A stretch of 64,000 nt of DNA from DATFVB01 sp963714035. Lineage in GTDB: Bacteria > Acidobacteriota > Thermoanaerobaculia > UBA5066 > DATFVB01. The position numbers and the translations under genes were made by a program. How positions within the stretch are numbered: the first letter of the stretch is position 1; every line of letters begins with the position of its first letter. The notes beneath the pieces were generated by a model. It had not been told where the DNA came from and made no database searches. It saw nothing but the letters and a program-made list of their open reading frames with translations. The stretch spans positions 3,472,001 to 3,536,000 of the forward strand of contig OY970224.1 in NCBI GenBank assembly GCA_963714035.1. The letters run 5' to 3'. Of this stretch, positions 50,650 to 59,600 are shown in pieces.

Positions 50650-51642
50650 ATGACCTCGAACGACATCGCAGATACGGGGCGGGACTACGGCACCGGCCTG
50701 ATTCTCTTCGGGATCCTCGACGTCTCGACGGGCGCTCTCTATCTGGCGAAAACCGTCGTCCTTCTGGTCCTCGCGGTTTCGGCGGCCGGCGCCCTCCCGG
50801 TCCCCGACAGCCGCGCGGAAATCGCCGCCGCGGCGCTCGCCGCCGGTCCCGTCGCCGTGTTCTTTCTCGGCGTCGGCTTCGGATCGATGGCCGCGCGCCG
50901 CTGGGCGCGAGCGCTCTCGGTCGCGTTCGCCTCGGTCTGGCTCGCCGTCGGATCGGCGGCGACCGCGTTTCTGTTCATCTGCCTGCCCCGGGTGTTCGCG
51001 GCGCTCCGCACGGCCGGCGGATCGGGAGGGTCGTTCCGCGAGGCTCGCGCATACGCGCTGGTCGCTCTGGTCGGAATCGTGATTCCCGCCGCGTATCTGC
51101 TCTTCTATCGTGCTTCCGGGGTGAAGGCCGAATGCGAGCGGCGGGACCCGGACGTGCGCTGGACGGATCGCGTTCCTCCGGCCCATCTCGCGGCCGCGGT
51201 CGTGCTCTCGGTCGGATCTCTGCTCGCCTTCGGTTTCGCCTTTTCGACGTCGCGGCAGGCTCCACTCTTCGGATCGCCGCTCGGAGCGGAGGCCCGGGGG
51301 GCGATCGTCGCCGCGGCCGCCGTCCAGGCTCTTGCCGCATGGGGGATCTGCCATGGCCGCCTCGGGGCCTGGCCGGCGGCGGCGGGAATCATGGCGGTCC
51401 GCGCCGCCGCGAACGTGGCGATCGGAGTGCATGTCGCCCGCGCGGGCCTCTCGGCGGTCGCGGGCCGGCTCGGCTCCCTGCCTCCCGACGCGCGCGCGGC
51501 GATCGAGCGGCTCGAGCCGTTCCATCCGCTCCGCGCCGCCGCCGCCTTTCTCGGGGCGCTGTCGATCGCGGCGTTCGTCTTCGTGGCCTGGACCGGATTC
51601 CGGGCCGTCCGGGCGTCCCCGGGCGCCGCCGGGGCGCGGTAG
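50650..51642 (+). CDS. Multi-span membrane protein, unrecognised
   Basis: A protein of 330 residues with about seven or eight hydrophobic segments (TVVLLVLAVSAAGALPV, AAALAAGPVAVFFLGVGFGS, ALVALVGIVIPAAYLLFY, AAVVLSVGSLLAFGFAF and others). No conserved charged residue inside a span suggests a transporter. Similar low-complexity membrane proteins are common in Acidobacteria and have no assigned role. It starts at ATG 50650, 134 bp from the divergent secreted protein gene, and is followed 29 bp later by the ArsC-like gene. Confidence 0.7.
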   Translation: MTSNDIADTGRDYGTGLILFGILDVSTGALYLAKTVVLLVLAVSAAGALPVPDSRAEIAAAALAAGPVAVFFLGVGFGSMAARRWARALSVAFASVWLAVGSAATAFLFICLPRVFAALRTAGGSGGSFREARAYALVALVGIVIPAAYLLFYRASGVKAECERRDPDVRWTDRVPPAHLAAAVVLSVGSLLAFGFAFSTSRQAPLFGSPLGAEARGAIVAAAAVQALAAWGICHGRLGAWPAAAGIMAVRAAANVAIGVHVARAGLSAVAGRLGSLPPDARAAIERLEPFHPLRAAAAFLGALSIAAFVFVAWTGFRAVRASPGAAGAR

Positions 51643-51671
51643 CGGTACGATCCTGTCGGGGGGCAGCGCTC

Positions 51672-52040
51672 GTGGCCGAGAAGATCGTCGTTTATCAGAA
51701 GCCCACGTGCACGAAGTGCCGGCAGGCCCTCTCGCGGCTTCGCGAGGCCGGCGAGGACTTCGAAGCGATCGACTATTACGAGAAGCCGCTGACGCACGAG
51801 AAACTGCGCTCGATTCTTTCCCGCCTCGACGTCCCGATCCGCGAGGCGGTGCGGTGGGACGAGCCGGTCGCGCGGAAGCTCGAGCTGAAGAAGCGGGACC
51901 TGACCGACGAAGAGCTGATCAACCTGATGGCGAAGCATCCCGACCTGATCCAGCGCCCGATCGTCGTCGCGGGCGGGAGGGCCGTTCTCGCGCGGCCGGC
52001 CGAGAAGCTCGACGCGCTCCTGCGCCGCCGGCGGAAATGA
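51672..52040 (+). CDS. ArsC/Spx family thioredoxin-fold protein
   Basis: A protein of 122 residues, starting at GTG 51672. KIVVYQKPTCTKCRQALSRL has the CTKC redox pair, and LKKRDLTDEELINLMAKHPD then LIQRPIVVAGGRAVLARPAE is the family end. Members include arsenate reductases and Spx-like regulators. The CxxC pair and the Arg in QRPIV are present, so reductase activity is possible, but no arsenic resistance gene is adjacent. The stop overlaps the ATG of the next gene (ATGA). Confidence 0.9.
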   Translation: MAEKIVVYQKPTCTKCRQALSRLREAGEDFEAIDYYEKPLTHEKLRSILSRLDVPIREAVRWDEPVARKLELKKRDLTDEELINLMAKHPDLIQRPIVVAGGRAVLARPAEKLDALLRRRRK

Positions 52041-52675
52041 TCGGAATTTCCGGCCTCCTGACGATCGCCGCCGTTTCCGGGCTGGCAGCCGTCGTCCCGA
52101 TCGAAATTCCGTGCGCGAGGACGGGAGGGCCCGTGAGCTTCGCGATGACCTCCGAGCAGGGCGATTTCCTGTTCGAGGTCACCTATCCGAAGAGCGTTGG
52201 CTCCTATCTCGGCGGCTTCGTTCAGGGGGCGAAGACGACCAGCGCGGGCGTGAAGTTCTATCTCGACCTCGACGGGAACCCGAAGACCGGCCTGGCGGGA
52301 GATCCGACGCTCGCGCCGGGCGCCGCCGGCTCGGAGCTCTCGATCGAGACGCAGGAAGTCGAGACGTCGGTCGGGAAGGACGCGGCGGGGGAGTGGGTGC
52401 AGAAACCCGTCCTGATGGTGACGGTCCGGAAGCAGGATGACGTCTTCCACCTTCCGGCCGGCGCCTCGCCGGAGTGGGAAATGGAGAGCGGCGGTCGATG
52501 GCAGGCGATCGACTGGACGAACGTCCCCGATTCGCGCCGCATGCGGATGGCCTTTCCCTGGTCGGCGATCGGCGGCAGAGCCGGCGCGAAGGTGCGCGTG
52601 ACGGCGGTCGTGCCGATCTGCCACGATGCGTTTCCCTTCCCGGGGACTCGCGAGACGACCGTCGTCCTGCGCTGA
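52037..52675 (+). CDS. Secreted hypothetical protein coupled to the ArsC-like gene
   Basis: A protein of 212 residues. A hydrophobic N-terminus (GISGLLTIAAVSGLAAVVPI) probably acts as signal peptide. The body is strand-rich, with GVKFYLDLDGNPKTGL, which resembles the calcium-loop segment of secreted CBM-like domains, and MRMAFPWSAIGGRAGAKVRV. No family is certain. Its ATG overlaps the ArsC-like stop by 4 bp, so translation is coupled. A hairpin GCCGGCCGC-CCAT-GCGGCCGGC (52691-52712) follows. Confidence 0.65.
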   Translation: MIGISGLLTIAAVSGLAAVVPIEIPCARTGGPVSFAMTSEQGDFLFEVTYPKSVGSYLGGFVQGAKTTSAGVKFYLDLDGNPKTGLAGDPTLAPGAAGSELSIETQEVETSVGKDAAGEWVQKPVLMVTVRKQDDVFHLPAGASPEWEMESGGRWQAIDWTNVPDSRRMRMAFPWSAIGGRAGAKVRVTAVVPICHDAFPFPGTRETTVVLR

Positions 52676-52713
52676 GCGACTCTCGCGACCGCCGGCCGCC
52701 CATGCGGCCGGCA

Positions 52714-52795
52714 GTTCCGAGTTGCGAGTTGAGAGTGGCGGGTTGAACGGTTGGAGCCGCATGTCGCGGTGGACTCGAAACTCGCCACTCGCAAC
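52714..52795. repeat. GAGTTGCGAGT-type short repeat cluster, second site
   Basis: CCGAGTTGCGAGTTGAGAGTGG and, in opposite sense, ACTCGCCACTCGCAAC form an imperfect palindrome about 80 bp long between convergent genes. The unit matches the cluster at 23036-23102. No coding is seen here. Confidence 0.5.
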
Positions 52796-52810
52796 GGCGA
52801 AGCGCCGCCG

Positions 52811-53539
52811 TCACGCCGCGTCGTGAAAAATGATCGCGAGCGCCATCCGCTTCCCGGCGAGGATCCGACTCGCGCCGTGCCGCACGTTGGCCCGATGCCA
52901 TCCGCGGGCGCTTCGGACGGGGCGCAGGCGGTTCGGGAAGACGACGAGCTCTCCCCGTTCCGGCACGAGCGCGGTGCCGACCGACTGGGCGCGAGGGCTC
53001 TGCTCGACGAGGAGGAACTCTCCGCCGCGGTAGTCGGCAACCGGACGCGAGAGCGGGATCATCGCCTGGAGCGGAAAGGCCTTCTCGCCGTAGAGATCCT
53101 GGTGGAGACGGTTGTAGCCGCCCGAAACGTAGCGGAGCAGGAGCGGCGTCGGCTTCGTCTGGCCCGCTCCCGCGCACCCGGCGAGAAAGTCGTCGAGTCG
53201 AGCGGGAAACCGGAGCGAGTCGCCGAGAGCTTCCATCCAGGCGTTGGCGATCGGTGAAAGGCGGAAATAGAGCTCCCTCCTCAGCTCGCCGACGATCTTC
53301 GGGAGGGGGCGGGCGAAGTACTTGTACTCGCCCTCGCCGAAACGGTGCCGCGCCATGTCGGTCCGGCTGCGGAATCGCTCTTCACGCGCCCACGTTCCCG
53401 CGAGCTCCGCGCACTCGCCGGCGGTGAGGAGCGGCGCGCCGCTCCGCGCGTATCCCTCGGATTCGAGCGAACGGGCGGCGGCGCTCCAGTCGAGGGCGTT
53501 GATTCGAGCGCGAAGCGATCGATGGCGGCTCGGGCCCAT
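52811..53539 (-). CDS. 2OG-Fe(II) oxygenase family protein
   Basis: A protein of 242 residues. The iron ligands are seen in YNRLHQDLYGEKAFPLQ (His-x-Asp) and in WHRANVRHGASRILAGKRMA with the distal His and the Arg that binds 2-oxoglutarate; ADYRGGEFLLVE and GELVVFPNRLRP lie between. The layout fits the PKHD-type or AlkB-like hydroxylases. The target may be a protein or small molecule. It starts at ATG 53539 and is divergent from the DinB gene. Confidence 0.88.
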   Translation of the reverse strand: MGPSRHRSLRARINALDWSAAARSLESEGYARSGAPLLTAGECAELAGTWAREERFRSRTDMARHRFGEGEYKYFARPLPKIVGELRRELYFRLSPIANAWMEALGDSLRFPARLDDFLAGCAGAGQTKPTPLLLRYVSGGYNRLHQDLYGEKAFPLQAMIPLSRPVADYRGGEFLLVEQSPRAQSVGTALVPERGELVVFPNRLRPVRSARGWHRANVRHGASRILAGKRMALAIIFHDAA

Positions 53540-53615
53540 GGCGGAATCCTCTCATGCGGCGCGCTCCGCGGAGAGCGGATAACGGACGCGGCGCCGGGGC
53601 GAGTAGACTTTCTCC

Positions 53616-54134
53616 ATGACGATCACGCCCGACCTCGCGCGGTTGCACCTCGCCTACACGGAATGGGCCACGTCTCGCCTCCTCGACGCGGCGCGGGGCC
53701 TCTCCCCGGAGGAGCTCGTCCGCGACTTCGGCACGGCGGATCGAAGCGTTCTCGGAACGTTGACGCACGTCTTCGCTGCCGACCGAGTCTGGCTCGCGCG
53801 TCTCCGCGGGGAGCCGGCCGAGGTCCCGGAAGGCTACGACCTGGAACGGCTGGCCGGCGAATGGAGCGCCCTCCTCGGCCGCTGGCGGGAACGAGCCGCG
53901 GGCATGGACGAGACGTCGCTGGCCGAACGGATCGCGTATCGCGACCTGAAGGGAAATCCCTGGATCACCCCGGTGTGGCAGATCGTCCTCCACGTCGTCA
54001 ACCACGGCACGCATCACCGCGGACAGGTCGCCGGATTCCTGCGATCGATGGGGAAGACCCCCCCGACGCTCGACCTGATCGCTTTCTACCGACAGGTCGA
54101 TGGGCCGGCCGCCCGCCCCGCGCCGGGCTCCTGA
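53616..54134 (+). CDS. DinB family protein
   Basis: A protein of 172 residues with a four-helix bundle. Metal-binding histidines lie in LGTLTHVFAADRVWLARL and in VNHGTHHRGQVAGFLRSMG, the DinB signature. The family includes bacillithiol- or mycothiol-type transferases and proteins of unknown role. ATG 53616 is chosen. It ends 70 bp before the next small membrane gene. Confidence 0.92.
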   Translation: MTITPDLARLHLAYTEWATSRLLDAARGLSPEELVRDFGTADRSVLGTLTHVFAADRVWLARLRGEPAEVPEGYDLERLAGEWSALLGRWRERAAGMDETSLAERIAYRDLKGNPWITPVWQIVLHVVNHGTHHRGQVAGFLRSMGKTPPTLDLIAFYRQVDGPAARPAPGS

Positions 54135-54204
54135 TCGAAGGGCGGGGCCGGCGCTGGCTTTCGAGCCGTCGACGCCGTTATCGTTCGCGAAAAGGAGCGA
54201 CGAA

Positions 54205-54606
54205 ATGGGCGATTCCCGGCCGGGCGGCCGCGTGAGCCGGATCGACGGACAGCTCCCGGAGCGCCGGGGAGTCGTCCACTTCGCGGCCGGCGTTCTGCTG
54301 GTGGCCGCCGGAGCGGGTCTCCTCGTCGCTTCGCGCTTCGGCGTTTCGCTCGCGCCGCTCGCGCGCTGGTGGCCGGCGGTCCTCCTCGGTCTCGGCGCGG
54401 TTCGGCTGTTCGGCGCACCTCGCGGGCGCTGGGTCGGCTTCTGGCTCGCCGTCGCCGGCCTCTACGGAGCGATCGGAGAGTGGAGACTGGCGGGTCTCGA
54501 ATGGAAGGACGCGTGGCCGGTGTTCGTGATCGCGGCCGGAGTGGCGATCCTGGGACGCACCGGGAGCCGGCCGTGGCTCGGGAACGGCGCCGGCCGGCGC
54601 GGCTGA
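54205..54606 (+). CDS. Small membrane protein (DUF5668 / LiaI-like)
   Basis: A protein of 133 residues with about four hydrophobic segments (FAAGVLLVAAGAGLLVASRF, WWPAVLLGLGAVRLFG, WVGFWLAVAGLYGAIGEW and AWPVFVIAAGVAILG). The repeated WWP/AWPVF motif is typical of DUF5668 and LiaI-LiaF-like proteins, possibly linked to envelope stress. RBS AAGGAGCG precedes ATG 54205. It is convergent with the transporter gene. Confidence 0.75.
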   Translation: MGDSRPGGRVSRIDGQLPERRGVVHFAAGVLLVAAGAGLLVASRFGVSLAPLARWWPAVLLGLGAVRLFGAPRGRWVGFWLAVAGLYGAIGEWRLAGLEWKDAWPVFVIAAGVAILGRTGSRPWLGNGAGRRG

Positions 54607-54610
54607 AGGC

Positions 54611-55546
54611 TCATTCGGCCGCCGCCGGAAGGAGCGGCGACCCGGCGGCGCGCGAAGCGCGGTCCCGGCCGACGAAGAGGATCAGGGAGACCGCGCCGAC
54701 CACGGCGGCGCCCGCAAGCGCGATCCGGAGCGACATCGCTTCGCCGCCGAGGACGATTCCGAGCACGACCGCGACGATCGGATTGACGAACGCGTACGTC
54801 GATACGCGTTCCGGAGCGGCGACCTTGAGCAGCCACACGTACGCCGAGAACCCCACGACGGAGCCGAAGAGCACGAGATAGGCGAGAGCCGCAACCGACT
54901 TCGCCGTGAGCGCCCGCATGCTCAGCGCCGCTCCTTCGCCGAAGGCGAGGCCCGCGACCCAGAGGATCGTTCCGCCGGCGATCGCTTCCATCGCGGTCGC
55001 GAGGAGCGTCTCCTTCGGAAGGGGCGCGCGCCGGCTCGCGAGCGATCCGACGGACCAGGAGAGGGCCGCGACGACGAGCGCCGCCGCGGGAAAGAGAGGG
55101 ACGGCGTCGCCGCTCCGATGAGGAAGCACGAGGAGCGCGATGCCTCCGAGTCCGATCGCGAGACCGGCGATCACGGCCGCCGGCGGCCGTCGTTTCGCGG
55201 CAGCCGAGGAGAGGGCGACCATCCAGAGCGGAACGGATGCGACGATCAACGCCGCCGGCCCGGAAGCGATCCGTGTCTCGGCCCACGAGACCAGCCCGTT
55301 GCCTCCGAGGAGGAGGAGCGCGCCGATTCCCGCCGCCGCTTTCCAGTTCCGGGCCGTCGGACGCGCCGCGCCGCGGAGGCGCGCCCACGCATAGAGGATT
55401 GCGCCCGCCGCCAGATGGCGCGTCCCCGCCATGAGGAAGGGCGGGACCGTCTCGACCGCGAAGCGGATGGCGAGGTACGTCGACCCCCAGATCAGGTAGA
55501 CGGCGGCGAACGCGGCGGCGACGGCGGCGCGGGACGGATGCTTCAT
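54611..55546 (-). CDS. EamA family (DMT) transporter
   Basis: A protein of 311 residues with ten predicted membrane helices in two EamA halves. It begins AAFAAVYLIWGSTYLAIRFA and has GTRHLAAGAILYAWAR, FGSVVGFSAYVWLLKVAAPE and VSTYAFVNPIVAVVLG, the blocks of YedA-like drug/metabolite exporters. The substrate is unknown. The start ATG 55546 is preferred because the family opens MKHPS-like before the first helix; the frame upstream is longer. Confidence 0.9.
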   Translation of the reverse strand: MKHPSRAAVAAAFAAVYLIWGSTYLAIRFAVETVPPFLMAGTRHLAAGAILYAWARLRGAARPTARNWKAAAGIGALLLLGGNGLVSWAETRIASGPAALIVASVPLWMVALSSAAAKRRPPAAVIAGLAIGLGGIALLVLPHRSGDAVPLFPAAALVVAALSWSVGSLASRRAPLPKETLLATAMEAIAGGTILWVAGLAFGEGAALSMRALTAKSVAALAYLVLFGSVVGFSAYVWLLKVAAPERVSTYAFVNPIVAVVLGIVLGGEAMSLRIALAGAAVVGAVSLILFVGRDRASRAAGSPLLPAAAE

Positions 55547-55667
55547 CGCGGAGAGTCTCGGTTCCTCCGCCGGGATTGTCCGGCGGAAAACGGACGCGAG
55601 AGAGGCCACTTTCGAGTTCCGATCCGGGCCGTTGCCGGGCGCGCGCCCGGGCCGCCGAGCGGAATCC

Positions 55668-56591
55668 TTACGGCGAAATCACCCCGATCCGCATCCCTCG
55701 GAGACGGGTCGGCGGGAACCACGCGACTTTCCTTCCGAACCAGGCGGTCTCGTCCACGAGTCCGAACCGCTTCTTCGCCGCGGCGAGGTCGGAAGCGCCG
55801 AGGAGGATCGCGACCGGGCCTTCGCCGAAGCGCTGGAGGCGATAGGCGACGTTGGATCCCTGCCGCTGGAGGGCCTCCGCCAGGATCACCGGCTCGCCCG
55901 GATAATACACGAGTTTCGCGCCGAAGTCCGGGTCGCGGGCGCTCTCGGGCTCTCCCCACCTCCACGCCTTTCGGAACTGCGCGGCGGCACGGTCCACGTG
56001 CCTGACACCCAGGACGACGATCCGGATGCCCGTGAGGCCGATGTGCTCGGCGCCGGGGGAGGGCGCCGCGCGCAGGCGCCGCGGAGTCACGTCCTCGATC
56101 AGGAACGGGAGCGTCGCGCCGCGGATTCCCTTGCCGATCGCGGCGGTTTCCCACCGGAGGACGGTTCCGTCCGGTTTCGTCCGGCTGCCGGGCTCGGGAG
56201 CGCTGGTCGCGATCCGCGAGGCGGCGATCCGTGCAACGTCACGCGCGATGTCGTTGCTGGCGACCGCCCAGGCGCAGGGACCGGCGTCTCCGGCCATCTC
56301 CTTCCCCCACGGCGATTCCCGGATCGAAGCGCGCGACCTCTGCGGAGCGATCAGCTCGAGGTAGGAGCCGTCCTCGAACCCGAGCCTCGCCATGTGGGTT
56401 CCCCCCGTCGCGTGCGGTCCGCCGTACTCCGTCGGAAGCCCCGCTTCGGCGAACGCGCTCTCGAGCGGCGCCAGCGCCGAGCCGCAGATCGAAACGTGGT
56501 CGATCCGGAGGGTGTCGGCGGCGAATCCTCTCGCCGAAACGAAGAAGGCGCCGAGGAGGGCGAGGACGGTCGCCCGCTGCAGTCGCGTCAC
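55668..56591 (-). CDS. Secreted glyoxalase-like (VOC) protein
   Basis: A protein of 307 residues. A signal peptide (TVLALLGAFFVSARGFA) is followed by two VOC-type modules, the first starting LRIDHVSICGSALAPLESAF with THMARLGFEDGSYLELIAPQ, the second with HIGLTGIRIVVLGVRHVDRA. This layout fits Glyoxalase_3-like proteins. Metal ligands are plausible (His in IDHVS, Glu in YLEL), but the substrate is unknown. An exported glyoxalase-like protein is unusual. It lies 32 bp after the giant repeat protein, on the same strand. Confidence 0.8.
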   Translation of the reverse strand: MTRLQRATVLALLGAFFVSARGFAADTLRIDHVSICGSALAPLESAFAEAGLPTEYGGPHATGGTHMARLGFEDGSYLELIAPQRSRASIRESPWGKEMAGDAGPCAWAVASNDIARDVARIAASRIATSAPEPGSRTKPDGTVLRWETAAIGKGIRGATLPFLIEDVTPRRLRAAPSPGAEHIGLTGIRIVVLGVRHVDRAAAQFRKAWRWGEPESARDPDFGAKLVYYPGEPVILAEALQRQGSNVAYRLQRFGEGPVAILLGASDLAAAKKRFGLVDETAWFGRKVAWFPPTRLRGMRIGVISP

Positions 56592-56623
56592 GCCGGGATT
56601 CTCTCACCCCGAGAGCAGGACTT

Positions 56624-59600
56624 TCAGGGAACGGCGATCGTCGTCGTCTGGCCGTCCGCGATCGAGACGGGATAGCTCTTCGGGCCGTCGGCCCACTGGA
56701 TCGTCAGCGTGTACGTGCCCGCAGCGATCCGCGGGCGCTGCGTGAGCGTTCCCGCGAGCGCGAATCGAGCGTCGAACTGGAACGCGGAGGCCAGATAGGC
56801 GAGGCCGTTGGCGGCCGTGAGCGAGGCCGGAGCTCCGGCGTTGGCGGCATCGGTGCGGATGTCGAGCTCGCCGCCGAACGTGAAGGCGAGCGTGAGCGGC
56901 GGCGTCGGTATCTGCAGCGTTCCCGCCGCCTGCGGCGCGTAGCCGCGCGCGAAGAAATAAGCGGCGTAGCTCCCCGGCGCGAGCTGGGGGATCTCGCCGC
57001 GGCCGGTCGAATCGAGCGAGACCGAGCCGTCGAAGGCGACGCCGCCGCCTCCCCCGAAGAACAGCGCCTGAATCGAACCGAGGGGGATCCCGGTCGTGCC
57101 GTCGTTCCCGTGGATCGTGATTCCCTCGGCGCGCGTCAGCTCCACGGTCACCTCGGCGTTCCCGTCGGTGACCGTCACGGGCTGATTCTTCGACTGCCAC
57201 CCACTCTTCGAGACGGAGAGCTGGAAATCGCCCGAGCCGAGGCCGTCGAGCGTGAAGCTGCCGGAGGAGTCCGTCGACGATCGCGGAATCACCGCCCCGT
57301 TGCCGGCGGCGCCGCCGTCGGCCGACACCGAAGCTCCGGCGACTGGATCGTTCGACCCGGACTCGACCACGGATCCGGTGATCGACAGCGTCGGCAGGTC
57401 GATGTCGAGAGTCGTGTCGCCCGACACCGTGACGGGCTCCTCGTGCGGCGCGCCGCCGCCCGGGACGCCGAACGACGAGGCCCGGACGACGTAGTCCCCG
57501 TCGTCGAGCCCGGAGATCGCGTAGCGCCCGTTCTCGTCGGTGAGACCGCGCGCCGTCGTCGCCGAGCCGTTGGCGACTTCGGGCTGCGCGCTCACCGAGA
57601 TCTGGGCCTGCGGCGCGCCGCCGCGGGTGACCGTTCCGGAAAGCGTGCCGCCCGGAGAGAAGTCGAGATCGACTTCGACCTGCGTGGCGTCGTCGGCGAT
57701 CTCGGCCGACCGCGTCAGCGACCGTCCGTCGGTTCCGGTCACCATGCCCGTCACACGGACCTCGCCGGGAGGAGCGCCATCGATCTCGTAGGCGCCGGAC
57801 GCGTCGGGCGTCGCGGAGCCGGTGAATCCGTTGGCTCCCGTCGCCCGGACGCGGAGCGCCGCAAGGTCGGAAGCGGAGAGCCCGGTCGCCTTGCCGACGA
57901 CCGTCGCGCCGCCGGCGAGCGTCAGCGTCACGCCCGAAGCGCTCTGGCCGGCAGCGACGGCGACCTCGCGCGGAACGGTGCTGCGGGCGCCGGATCGACC
58001 GGTCAGCCGATATGACCCGGCGGTCAGGTGCTCGAAGACGAACGTCCCGGACCCGTCGGTCGCCGACTCCTGCGGCGCGCCGTCGCCGCCGAGCGGCGCG
58101 AGGTCGACCGTTCCGCCGGGAACGCCGCTTCCGTCGGCGCCGGCGAGCACGCCGTCGATTTCCGATCCGGATGAGAGACGGATCGTCAGGGTTGCCTCGC
58201 CGCCGGTCGTCACGTCGGCCGAAGCGGGGGAGTGCGCCCAGTCCTGCGCCGTCACCGTGATGTGCTCGTTGCCGGGAAGGCCGGTCAGCTCGAAACGGCC
58301 GTTGTCGTCGGCCGCGGTCGCGCCGTCGCCCTGGATCATGCCCCCCGGGAACTGCCGCACGACTGAGCCTCCGGCAGCCGTCCATGTGACGGCCGCGCCC
58401 GGTATCGGTAGTCCGCTCTGGTCCTCGACCACGGCGCCGTCGACCCGGCTGCCGCTGCCGAGACGGAACACGAGACCGTCCTTCGTCTCGCCGGGACCGA
58501 CCTCGAGGTCGCCGATCGACGCGGGCGCGTGCCCGGGGGCCGACACCGTCGCCGTCCACTTCCCGGGAGGAACGCGGTGCTCGAACGTGCCGTCCGCGGA
58601 TTCGAACGCTTCCCCGGCCATTCCCCGGATCCTTCCGCCGGGACGGAACCCGCCGGACGCGCTCGTGTCGATCGAGAAGCTCGTGATCGCGGCGCCGGAT
58701 GCGGAGTCTTCGACGCGGCCGCGCAGATAGGCGTCGGCGCCGAGCGTCAGCACGACGCCCTTCGCGGGCGCCTCGACGGTCCTTCTCGCGTTCGTGTACC
58801 CCGACGCGAAGGCGAAGAGCAGGGGCTTTGCTCCCGCGGGGAAGGTCGTGAGCCGGAACGATCCGTCCGGCCCGGTTTCGGCGCTCTCGTCGGTCGAGGC
58901 CGCGTGCGCGGCGACCTGCGCCGCGACGACCGGCTGGCCGGTTCCGTCGCGGACGAAGCCTTCGATCGCCGCTGCCGGATCGAGAACGACGTCGGGAACG
59001 GGCTTGCCGTCGCCCGGGGCGCGAATTCCGGAAACCGCCTTCTCGGCGTGCCCCGGATGGCTGACGTTCAGACGGTACGTTCCCGGCGCCAGATGCGCGA
59101 CCGCGAAGCGGCCCGCCGCGTTCGTCACCACGAATTCGCTCTCGGACGACGCAGCCGGGCCGCCAAAGCGGGCGCGGCCGAAACCTCGCCGGCCCCCGTT
59201 CTCGGGGTCCGTCTCGTACGCGACCTTCGCGCCCCCGACGGGCTTCCCGGCGTCGTCGACCACGCGTCCGGCGAGCCCGGCGCCCGGCGTGAGGCGGACG
59301 GCGACGTTCTTTTTCGTTTGACCGGGCTTCACGCGAATTCCCCCGACCCAGGCGGGAGCGAACCCGTCGGCGGAGGCGGCGAGCCGGACCTCGCGCGTTC
59401 CGTCCGCGAAGACGGCGAACGCTCCGTCCTTGCCCGTCCGGACCACGCGTTCGTCGGGCGGCGCGGAAACGCGAGCGCCGGCGACCGGCTTGTCTCCGCC
59501 GTCGACGACCCTCCCCTCGACCCTCGCGAGAGGCACGAGCGCGATTCCGGCGCGGGCGCTCGACGAAGCGGCGAGCTGGACCTCGCGGAAGGGAGACGCC